A stretch of DNA of 64,000 nt from Haplomitrium mnioides (Eukaryota > Marchantiophyta > Haplomitriopsida > Calobryales), in NCBI GenBank assembly GCA_049999725.1, contig JBNGIS010008514.1, forward strand, positions 70,760 through 134,759, in the 5' to 3' direction. Positions 33,380-43,474 of the stretch are shown here, piece after piece. The notes beneath the pieces are model-generated. The model made no database searches. It was not told where the DNA came from and saw nothing but the letters and a program-made list of their open reading frames with translations. The translations under genes and the position numbers were made by a program. Each line of letters opens with the position of its first letter. The stretch's first letter is position 1.

Positions 33380-36300
33380 TGTTATTTTATTAAGGAGCAT
33401 GTTCTATATTATTTGAACGAATAAGAATACTCGTATGGAAGCAAAGTTTTCAATAAATCTCAAACACCATCAAGAAAGTTAATTTGGTTTGCTCGAGTCA
33501 ACTTCACAACATTCCATATAGTTTTATATTTTTAGACTTTTTAAGTTTTTCGTCTTTTTGTGCTTTAGTATATAAGGTCATGTATTCTCATCGAAAGGTT
33601 ATCATTCGATGTCGTATTTTACTGATTGTATGAACCAAGAGTAGAGTTGTGGTATTGCAACTCTTGGAGAAGCGTGGAGAGAAGCGTGGATTCCTTGTGA
33701 GCAAAAGTGCGTTGGTTCTTATATTGGAAGATCAACACACAAATTGAGAATTACTTCGAGAAGTTATCACTCAAAGAAACGTACATCAAAAGATTTGTGA
33801 GACTTCTATCATCCATAGTATCTGGATTGCGATTGAGAAATATGATCAAGAAATTTGATAGCATCTATGGTATCTCGGAGTGCCGAAAGATTCGTGAAGA
33901 GCAGTTTGATGGTGCAAAAATATGCTTGTTGAAAGATTTTTGTGTTGTTAGAGTGATTTCTGTGCAGATTAAGTCAAGTTGTAGAAAATGGCACAGCTCA
34001 GAAATTGAAAAACAAAATTGGTTGAGGGCTGCAGAGGTGGACGTTTGCAGATTTGCATGCAGCCTTTGCTGCATAGTTCTTGTCCAGCAGTTTTTGTTGA
34101 AGAAAGAAAATTGTGTTACCAAAATCTGTAAGAAAGAAATCTGCTTGAGGGATTTTCCAGCCATCTCACTCCTCGAAAATTGTTGATCGAAGGAGATTTG
34201 TGCACATACCCTCATCGAAGAGCAAGCAGACTGATTTGTGCATTGATTGCCGAAGTAGAGAAAATCGCAGGGCTGTCAAGCAAAGGTCGTGTGTAGATTT
34301 TGGTCGAGTAGGGTTTGCTCGAGCCAGGCCTCATTGAGTAGCCTTAATTTCTCCTGTGAAGCGTCGAGGAATCTTCATTTTATGCTAGGGATTCTTGATT
34401 TTGCCCTTTACTACTCCAGTTTTGTCGAGCAGCATTCGAGCGGCTATTTTCTGGAGGCCAAATTGTACCTCAGGTTGCAGCAGTTCTAGGGATTTCAAGA
34501 ACGTTGTTGATTGAAGGATTAGTGTCAAAGAGCACAGATCGTGTGCAGATTTTTGTCGAGCAGGGTTTGCTCGAGCCAGAAGTCTTCCAAGTAGGGTAGC
34601 CCCGGTTTCTTGTGTGCAGCAGATTTCTACGTCGAGGTGCAATCGTCAGTGCGTGGAATCCTGGAGGCATATTTTTGGCTTCGAATTACAACGATGTTCC
34701 TGCTAGGCTTGTGGATTTTTGACCTTTGATTCTTGACCTTCACCTTGAGCTTTGGTGAAGTCAAGGTTCCGCTCCTACCTTTTCTGGAAACGTTACACAA
34801 GTCAAAATAGTGAAGTCACTTTGTAACAGAAAACGCTGAGGGGGTGGGATGCAATGCTGCGTGTCACAGTGAAACATACTACATTTCCTATGATCTATTG
34901 CACTCTCTGAATGGCTTCATATACGTCCAAGCAGTGCATGTACACGCATGAGCCTATGGAAGAAAGGGAGAACCATGAATACAGGAGACATTAGGATTCA
35001 TCAAAGGCAGCTACTGGGCAGATTTGCATCGAAGGAGGGTAGCCTCATTTTTCTGTGTGCAGCATCCAACGTTTTAAAGATTTGATTTATGCAGATTTTG
35101 AGTTGAAGGACTGCAGAAATCCAGCTGCAAGGGTTGGTTTTGAAGAAGACGATTGGGATTGCAAGATCACAAGGGGAAAATTGTCCAACATAGTTAAGGT
35201 TTCAAAATTCTGGTGTGCAGATGGTTGCTCAGCAGTTTGTTGGGGAAGGAAGAGTCATTTTGAGGAATTTTCCATTGCAGGGAGATTGCTGCCGAAATTT
35301 CACTGAAGAGGCCAATCTTTGTCATTCTGCTTTGAGATCATTATGAGAGGAAATTGTCAGAATCCCTGTCGATCATTTGCTGCAAAGAGTTCGTAGGAGA
35401 AATTCTGGTAGTCAATCAGGTTGCCAAATCCAAGCGCAGTAGCAGAATTACAGAGCCTGTTGAAGAGGCATGATTTGTGCGTCAAGAGCAGCATAGCGAA
35501 AAACACATATTTTTCCTTATTTGTCTTGTTTGGGTGCTAGTTCTTGGGCTGCAGCGTTGAACAGAGGTTGAGCTGGGGAAGAACATTCAAGGCAGAAATA
35601 GAGGATGTTTGTACTGTTCCTTGATCAAGATGAATTTGCAGGTGGAAGACACACTGTTTGCAAGTCGTTTTCTTGGAGCAGCCTTTGTTCTTCTTTGAGA
35701 ATCGTGAGCAGATCATTGAAGCAACTTGGATAGCTCCTGTAGAGGAATTTGCAGGAACAGAGGCTTGCTCAAGCAGAAATTATCAAGCAGGGAATTCTGT
35801 GTGTTAGAGATTTCATCCAGCAAGAAAAATATTGTCTAGAGCAGAATTGGGACTGCCAAAAGTTTGTTTAGAAGCGCTTCGTCCACAAATTGGTCTTGCA
35901 ATGTTTCGTCTTGGAGGAAAGATTGGATCATGAAGAGAACTTGTCCAGAACTTGGCCCTATGTTTTGCCATAGGAATATTGGCCCCACAGATTTTACCCA
36001 GAATTTTGGCTTGCTGCTCAAACAAATTATCAAAGGGCAGAAATTGTTGTAGATTGAGTTACAAAGAAGCAGCCTTGAGTTATCAAGAGCAGTTGAGGGA
36101 TTTGGAGCTGCAGCTCTTCTGGTGGCCAAATCGCAGAGTTCAGAAATACTTACTCAAGGCTGGACAGTCAATTTGTCAAAGGACTATCTTGGCAATCAAT
36201 GATTCCTTGCTGGGCTGAGAGCAAGGGAACCTCTGGTTATACCGGCATCAAGCTGTCCATTTGAATATATCTCCATTTGAATTTGATCATACTGCCATCC

Positions 36301-37241
36301 ATTGTTTGCTAGAGAAGCAAACGTATGTTGCTGAAGCAACAATCATATGCAAAACGTTGTGAAGGGAAGGATCGACCATGTTACAAAATTTGGGATAGCC
36401 TTGTGAGTTTTGGAGCCCTGTTAATTCTGGCAGAATTGAAAATGCTCGAGGGTTGATGAGTTGGTAAACAAGACTTGGACAAGTCCAAAAGACATCAACT
36501 CTGTTTTGAAGGTAAGGGATAGAAATCCCTGATCTGACCAAGGAAGAGAGAGAAATAAGTTGCAAAGAATACTGCAGAAGGGAATGCGCTGTTCTGGGGG
36601 TGACAAGACAGCCTTGGGTTGACTTGAAAGACGACCAGTTTGTAAGTGGTTGTCCAAAAGAAACCCGCTCCCAGAAATTTGTTTGCAACACAGAGCAGGG
36701 ATATTTGAACTAATCGAACTAAAACAAATTTTTCGAATAAAATAAAATAATAATAATAATTTTTTGAATTCAAAAAGGCTGAACCAGACCTTCCGTTGAG
36801 CGGTGCAAGGGTGGTAGGAGTCCACCAGCATGCTCCTAGGGCGCAAGCTATCTAGAAGCCTAGATTTTTGTTGCAGTGAAGCAAGAAAATCTGAGGAATT
36901 GTTTGCAGAAAACCGAAGATCGGTTTGTCGTGTTCTGAAGGTGAGCAATAAAATTCTGTTTTGAATTGTCAACTTTTGCTCCTAGGTTGAGAAGAAGACC
37001 AATCAACTAGGATTGGCAAGCTAGGTGTACCCTGTCCACAGGAGAAGGAAGGGTCACTTTGCTGATTTGAGCATTTCATGCGACTTGTGAGTAAGTGGCT
37101 GAGTAGCAATAGCACAGCCTGTGAACTCTGAGTGAGCTCAGTTGAGGGAAGGTCAACACGGAGCCAGAGGGTGGGAGGTTGCGATACGACATCACTCATA
37201 GTGGCATCCAGTTTCGACCTGCAGTAAGAGCGGCTCAATAG
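33380..37241 (+). other. Gypsy-methyltransferase element: 5' LTR and leader region (no gene)
   Basis: A TATA box (33569-33576) suggests an LTR promoter. Downstream is 3.6 kb without a recognisable protein. Degenerate internal repeats are present: about 34289-34370 and 34548-34640 share GTGTGCAGATTT, TCGAGCAGGGTTTGCTCGAGCCAG-like and TAGCC segments about 260 bp apart, and GTGTGCAGC recurs near 34612 and 35056. The LTR end and primer site could not be located. Confidence 0.5.
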
Positions 37242-38435
37242 TTGGTAAGTGACCATACATCGGACGAAGAGGAGGCAACTCTTCCTATCACTCAAGTACA
37301 TTCCTCGTTGTCTTGGGATATGGATGAGATGTATGGGGTCACAAAAAGACCAAGGAGGTTCTCTGGTGTAGTAGGCACTATTGTTCTGGATGATTTCATC
37401 CAGGATTTTGACACTTGGTGTGATCTGCAAACATTGTGGAACTCAACTCTCTTTATACCTTTCATAGCATGGAAAGGTTTGTTTCAGCACTTAGAAGGGC
37501 TGCCTATGAATGACTACCATGAATTCAGGTAGGTTCATTTGATTGAGATTGAAGAGTGGAGACAATATTGATCTCCCAATTATGTCTCCATCACATATGG
37601 TAGAAGGGCAAGTGCCCATGTCCTTCGACCCATACAGCATCCTCTAGTGGCACTAGCCATAATATTGGTGCTTCAAGGGCAGGAGGAGTTTTCAGTACAC
37701 CTATTCCAGTCAGTGCAGCAGAGAGTGGAGGGGTTCCAGTGTTTAACCTTGTGGTTGAGTTTTTTGAGCTTCTCAAGAAAAATTACCAAAGCGTGAGGAC
37801 GGACAAGCTGAAGAGTCTTCAGGAGTTCCAGCACAAGATTGGAGAGAGCTTGAGAGAAGCTTACACGAGGGTGAAAAGGCTCACCAATGTCACGAAAGGA
37901 GTGACAGAGGCTCATGCTGTACAGTTCTGGTATTCCATCCTTGACAAGGATTTGAAGAGGAGAGTGAGAGATGCTACCCTTCTCAAGGATTTTGATCCCA
38001 CTCTTGCCATTGTGTTTACATTGTCAGAGCGCATAGAGCTTAACTTGGTGAATAAGAGAGTGGTCACTATAGGATTTCAAAAAGAAGCGTCGAATTTTGC
38101 GTCCCTAGCCACATCTACATCCCAGTCTGCACCATAGAAGGGTTAGAAAGCTAGAGGGCAGTCATCTTTACCATCTTATGCAGGTCAGCAGTCAGGTTGT
38201 TGGACCTGTGGTGGAGATCATATGCAGAGGCTATATCCATAGGCAAAGAAGCCATGAGCAGCACGTTCTAGAGATGCAAGTGCAGCTGGCCAGCAGCAAT
38301 GTGACCATTGTGAGGTCATAGGTCACACCAAAGACCGATGTTTTTCGCTTCACCCGGAGCTACGACGAGGAGGAGCTCGCATAGGTGAGCAAGGCAAAGG
38401 TGGGCGAGGTGGTTGTGGTATAGGAGCATCACCAA
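37242..38435 (+). pseudogene. Gag of the methyltransferase Gypsy element
   Basis: The first segment (37242-37532) is frame-shifted relative to the rest. The main segment (37739-38137) has the retrotransposon gag core KLKSLQEFQHKIGESLREAY and ILDKDLKRRVRDATLLKDFDP. Two CCHC knuckles follow. The first (from 38198) is CWTCGGDHMQRL, whose last Cys is lost. The second (38300-38341) is the intact CDHCEVIGHTKDRC, followed by FSLHPELR. Stops at 38135, about 38144, about 38240 and about 38255 interrupt an otherwise continuous frame into the protease. Confidence 0.8.
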
Positions 38436-38437
38436 CT

Positions 38438-39577
38438 GTGAGAGTTGGGGTGAGTGCTCCAGCAGCTACTCTGGATCCCAAGGATGCTAGGATCGCACAG
38501 CTGGAGCAACAATTAGCTGCTATGACTAGAGCTCAAGCGAGACCCAACTGTGGAGGTGAAGCCTCTACTTCATACGCAGCTGATAGAGATTTAGTTGGTA
38601 TGGGATTCATGTGTGGGACATTCCACATTGATGCATCTACGGCAGTGACCAGAGCAGCATGCAAAGCTATTGAGCATAGGGGAGCAACGGTGGAATCAGA
38701 TCCTCAAAGGGGGGATGCTCACCAGCAGATAAGACTTCCACAGTCATTTGAGTTGACAGATTTGGTGAGGACCACGTCCATGCGTCCGACTCAGGCTTCT
38801 AGGGAGATGGAGAGATCAACCGAGGTGGAGGGGAGTGCATCTTCAGTTATGGAGATAGTCAAGTTAGTGGTCGAGAAACCATTGTTTTCAGCTAGAGATG
38901 TGTTGACTGGAGGAGTCACACCAGTTGAAGTGTTCAAGTTGCCAGCCACACTATGTGGGGAGGCTCAAGGTGCTACTTCTAGTATGGAAGTGAGACCTGT
39001 GAGTAGAGCGGCTGACGCAAGTGCCTCGTTTGGAGGTGAGACATGGCATACTGCTGCGTCACAACTGATGGAGTTATCAACTCGACCAGGATTTGAGAGG
39101 ACAAGATTCAGACCCAATGTCGTGTCCATCGACAATCAGAGTGGTATCTTTCGACTTGTGGGTCCTTCAAATGTGGTGTATAGGCCAGCCAGAGTGTTGT
39201 TGGATATAGGTGCACAGCCGTTGATGTTAGGCAAGTCAGCTGTGCAGGGGTTGGGATTGAGGCTCGGAGATGTGGAGATCTACCCTTCACCCACGCATCA
39301 CATTACACGTGGAGAGATCGAGCTTAGAGTGCAAGTTGATCATCCCACATATAGCTCATATGTGAGCGCTCGGGCCATACTTACCAAGGCCGAGTCTTAT
39401 GATGTTTTGGTGGGGTGTATGGTGTTATATCCCATGGGGTTCACTATTGATTTTTGGGACGAGTCAATGTCCTATCGGTCTGGATGGCGATCTGGAGAGG
39501 CACGATTGAGCAGGTTTCCTATCAGATTTAGTGGACCAGTTCGGGGTCCAATTTCACAACTTATCAGCATTTTCTAG
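38438..39577 (+). pseudogene. Linker and aspartic protease of the methyltransferase Gypsy element
   Basis: The frame continues that of gag. A coiled-coil-like stretch (ARIAQLEQQLAAMTRAQ) is followed by a long low-complexity linker. The protease is at about 39100-39480, with the active-site segment VLLDIGAQPLMLGKSA (D at 39203, DSGA/DTGA expected, so I replaces S or T). The flap and C-terminal part are YDVLVGCMVLYPMGFTIDFWDE, typical of this subgroup. A frameshift at about 39545 moves the downstream polyprotein to another frame. Confidence 0.78.
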
Positions 39578-39584
39578 GGTTATC

Positions 39585-40857
39585 ACCAACTACTCTGACT
39601 TACTAGAAGGGAATGCACATGCAGCTGACATTTCTTCTATTGAGGAGGCATATTCAGAGGTTGCGAGGCCAACATCATCGTCGTCAGGTGAGGTGATTCC
39701 TATAAGTAGAAGTAAGGAGAGGTTGTGGCAGGTACAAGCATCCAGGTTGGTTGAGAATGCTTGGCAGGATGCATTTGCGCTATGTCTTGTACTGGATGGT
39801 TCTGTCACACTTGGAGGTAAATCTTTCACCATTAGATACTATGTCGATTTCATGGCAGTATCCTACTAATGGTATTGCTTGTTGGAGTTGTTTGGAGCCA
39901 TTAGTACACGGCTAGCTGTTGTGCTCCAAGTAGGGATTCCAGTTTCAAATTGGCAGTATTTGTATGTGGAGAAGGGTGAGATCACCTGCAGAATCTCCTT
40001 GAGGCATGTGGCGCTGATGGTTGAGCAATTTCCACAATTGCTTTCAGTTGGTGCAGTGCGAGGTTATCTGCATGTATTATCGGCCGATATTTTATTGGTA
40101 GGGGCGGACCACCTCGCTAGAGTGGAGCTTGTTGATTTATCGATTGCAGGATGGCCATGTCAGGGCCAATCGAGGGCTGGTTTGGGCCAAGGGTTCCAAG
40201 ACCCTTGCTCAAAATTGTTTTGGAAGATGTTGAGGATTCTACGCCATCTCCAACTTCATCAAGTACTAATTCCTACGTATATCTTGGAGAATGTGCCTAT
40301 ATTGGGCGATAGTCGCCAACATCTTGTGGAGAGTGTTTATCATGTGCGTTCTTGGATTGGTTCTGCCGTATTGTTGGATGTCGCACAAGCACGGTCACGA
40401 GCACACCGGCCACGATTGTGGTGGAGTGACATGTTGCCTACTAAGATGCTGAAGAGAGCTTATAATATGATTATGAGATCACCAAGCGCCATTGTGGATG
40501 ATATTTTGGATGTGGGATGTCACGTTCAGAGGGTACTTTATGCTAATCGCCCACAACTGGCATTAGTCAACGTGGTAGGTCAACCTCGTGGAGCATTGCC
40601 CACACTGGTGAGTCATCTTGCGTCTTATGCATTTCGGGCGGGAGGCTCTGGTCTTATTTGGGATGCAACCTTGCAGAAGCTAGTGGAACCCAATGCCAAT
40701 GAGAGAGAGAGAGAGGGCAATGGGGTTCTCCACTGGTACCACTGTTGTTGCATCTGTCGCCGAGATTGAACGGCGCCATGTGCTAGGGCAAGCCATGAAT
40801 TTGAATTGTCTTATATGGATTGTGAGTTTGAGAGTAGCTGAACAGTGTCGAATGTGA
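39585..40857 (+). pseudogene. C5-cytosine DNA methyltransferase domain inside the Gypsy polyprotein
   Basis: After a linker (39585-39866) and one stop (39867-39869), a complete C5-methyltransferase catalytic domain can be read. Motif I is LELFGAIST at about 39882-39908, with EKGE at the SAM-ribose position. Motif IV is AGWPCQGQSRAG, with the catalytic Cys at 40158. Motif VI is ENV at 40287-40295. Motif VIII is AHRPRLWWSDM at about 40401-40433. A target-recognition region follows, then GQPRGALPTLV (motif IX). Motif X (AMGFSTGTT...RR.VLGQAMNLN) lies in another frame after a GA-repeat slip at 40701-40715 and ends at 40857. The RPRLWW and PCQGQSRAG segments recall DNMT3/DRM-like and retroelement-borne enzymes rather than DNMT1/CMT. 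All catalytic residues I can check are kept; only two lesions break it. Confidence 0.88.
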
Positions 40858-40866
40858 TCTTCTGGG

Positions 40867-42669
40867 ATGACCAACTCGCCAGTAGTCAGCATGCAACCTT
40901 TTGAGGCAATCAAAGCTATTGTTGGGGGTGTAGTATTAGGCACCACAAAGGCCATGTTAGGGTTGATCCACACATCTGAAGTTGCAGCAAGTCATTTTTC
41001 TGACAATCAGATTTCAGCCCAAGAAAGTGATAGTTCAGCGACTCACGATTGAGTTCTGACTCCACCACATGACATTTCAGCCAATCAGGTTTCATCAAAG
41101 CCAGATGTAAAGCAAGAAGATCACTTAACTCTTGTGGAAAAATGGGTGCCACTAGTTGGACCACAGTTGACAAGAGGTCAGAGTGCAGAGGTACATCAGT
41201 TCTTGCGTGGTTATTCACATTGTTTTGCTTTTAGCATGAAGGATCTGAGGACCTTGAGAGGACCAGACATCCGTATTGAGTTGGCTAGTGATGCGTTTAT
41301 TTTTTTACGTCCATACCGTTATAGTGTGGTGGAGAGAGGGTTGATTCAAACCAGGACACAAGATTTGTTGGAGGCTGGCTTGGTAGAGATGTCATTTGGA
41401 GAATATGCATCTGCCATAGTGATGTCGGTCAAGAAGGATGTGCTTGGGAACTACACCGACAGGAGGATGTGTGGTGATTATCGTCCTATCAATTGGCAGA
41501 CCAAGTCTGACATGTATGCTATGCCTACACATAAGGAGATCTTTGATGCAGTTGGGCATGCTAAGATCTTTAGCTCGTTGAATTTGAGGGCAAGGTACCA
41601 TCAGCTGCCATTGAGGCAAGAGAACAAGACCAAAACAACATTTTGGGGTATTGATGCACACTACAAGGATCGGCTATATCAGTGGTTATTCTTACCATTT
41701 GGGTTGAAGAACACACTACCTGAATTCCAGATGGTGATGGACAGAGTTCTTGTAGGTTTGGACTTTGTCAAGTGTTATATTGATGATATTCTGGTTTATT
41801 CGACACATGTGGACGAGCATCGGAGGCATCAGCAGGTGGTGTTCGACACTCTTAGGTACCACAGGTTGAAGCTGCATCCAGGCAAGTGCAAATTTTTCTA
41901 GGACGAGATTGAGTATTTGGGACACACTATGTATCCAGAAAGATTGGGTGTGCAGCAAACTAAGGTGAGTGCCATTGCTGAGATTCCACAACTCACTGAT
42001 GTGAGTAAAGTCCGTGCATTTTTTGGATTGTCTGGTTACTACAAGAGATATGTGAAAGGTTTCAGCCAAATCGCCAAGCCCTTGACCATACTCACCAAGC
42101 TGGATCAAGAATGGATTTGGGGTGAAGATCAAGAGAGAGCCTTTTAGGAGTTGAAAGGTAGATTGACTTATGCACCTATTTTGAGGCGACCTCTTGCAGA
42201 GAGACCGTTTCAACTGCATATAGATTGGAGTAGCGCAGGGCTGGGAGCGGTGCTAACCCAGAAGAATGAGAAGAGAGAAGAGTTTGTGGTAGCCTTTGCG
42301 AGCAGATCGAATAATTCGGTTGAGGCTAAGTATAGTTCCTATGAGGGAGAGTGTTTGGCAGCAGTGTGGGCTGTTGCACACTTTTGTTGTTACTTGTTTG
42401 GTACTCTCTTCACTTTGGTTATAGATCATCAACCTCTCAAATGGTTGATGGAATCTGATAAACTCACAAGCAAGCTTTCTAGGTGGGCATTGTTGTTGCA
42501 GAAGTACGACTTCCAAGTGGTTCATAGGACTGGTGCGACCAACTTGGATGCAAATGGATTGAGCCACAATCCATCCACAAGCCATTATGATGAGACTAGT
42601 GCGCGTTGGCATGAGGAGTCTGATGAGGAGATGGTGCCGGGTTGGGATGCATCTGCCTTTCTTTCTTAG
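40867..42669 (+). pseudogene. Reverse transcriptase and RNase H of the methyltransferase Gypsy element
   Basis: The frame is that of methyltransferase motif X, with isolated stops at 40855, 41050, 41899 and 42145. A linker leads into RT: RRMCGDYRPINWQT, IDAHYKDRLYQWLFLPFGL, and the active site YIDD at 41776-41787. LGHTMYPERLGVQ and KVRAFFGLSGYYKRYVK mark the end of RT. RNase H (42151-42669) carries D in HIDWSSAGLGAVL, E in YEGECLAAVWAV and D in VIDHQPLKWLM. The terminal ANGLSHNPS replaces ADGLSRNPS. Nearly intact apart from the stops. Confidence 0.88.
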
Positions 42670-43474
42670 ATGCTAGCTTGGAGTAGATTGGTGGCTAACC
42701 TTGCTGATAAAGTGGTTGTTGAGACCTCAACAAGTGATAGAGTCAAGGATTCTAACTTGGATCAGGATATTCACAATGATGGGCATGTGCTAGAGCATCT
42801 ATACACAGGTTTTCTGAGTGGACATCTTGATGCAAAGGAGAGAGATAGAGTCCAGCAGCGAGCCAAGAGGTTCTGATGGGAAGGGGCTCAGATTTTGCGC
42901 GTTTGGACGGATGGAAAGGTACGTGTTGTGCCTAAGCCGATGCAGCATCTTACATTGGTGCATCACGCCTTTGAGGAGTTGGGACATTTTGGAGTGAAGC
43001 GGCACATATAGTTTATTGTAAACACAGTCTTAGTGGAGGGGCATGAACACTAATGTGCAGCAGTGGGTAGCCAAGTATGTGGTGTGTGATCAAGTTCGAG
43101 CATCGTTTAATGCTCCCACTCCTCAATTGCAGCCACTACCGATCATGGGTTTGGGATATCGTTGGAGTTTGGATTTTGCAGGTCCCTTGCCTTTGACCCA
43201 GCAGCAAAACTGATATGTGTTGGTAATGGTGGAGCATTTCTCCAAGTGGATTAAGTTGGTAGCCTTGCCAGACAAGACCAGTGGAGGAGTGGCTGTGACT
43301 TTCTTGGACCGAGTTCTCAGTCATTTTGGGGCACATGCCGAAGTGTTGACAGATCAGGGTACAGAATTTCGAGGTGAGTTTGAAGTTTTGTGTGAGCAAG
43401 CTCTCATTAATCACCGTACTACGTCTAGGGATCATCTTGAGGCAAATGAGTTGGCTGAGCGAGTGATTCTCTTG
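42670..43474 (+). pseudogene. Integrase of the methyltransferase Gypsy element, 3'-truncated
   Basis: The zinc-binding region has LVHHAFEELGHFGVKRH and CVVCDQVRA, with a frameshift near 43015 between them. The core has D in SLDFAGPL and in LTDQGTEF, and E in EANELAERV. Coding similarity ends abruptly at about 43474 after AERV; the C-terminal domain, polypurine tract and 3' LTR are missing. Confidence 0.82.

Larger units (their letters stand above)
33380..43474 (+). mobile_element. Ty3/Gypsy element carrying a C5-cytosine DNA methyltransferase
   Basis: The gene order is gag (zinc knuckles), protease, C5-methyltransferase, reverse transcriptase, RNase H and integrase. The element is cut within the integrase at about 43474, so no 3' LTR is seen. 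The start is a guess: a TGTTAT at about 33380 lies 190 bp before a TATA box (33569-33576). Coding frames are broken by single stops and a few frameshifts but are easily followed, so this is a fairly young copy. It is nested in a Copia element. Confidence 0.85.

Noticed and set aside
33644-33668. Perfect small hairpin AGAGTTG / CAACTCT downstream of a TATA box
   Set aside because: A 7-bp stem is expected by chance in a window of this size; no second copy supports a function.
36287-36972. Minus-strand open stretches in the Gypsy leader
   Set aside because: They are antisense to the element and have no recognisable domain; less AT-rich DNA simply has fewer stops.
39879-40769. A host DNA methyltransferase gene rather than part of a retrotransposon
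   Set aside because: It has no introns, is flanked directly by protease and reverse transcriptase in compatible frames, and has no host promoter or UTR.
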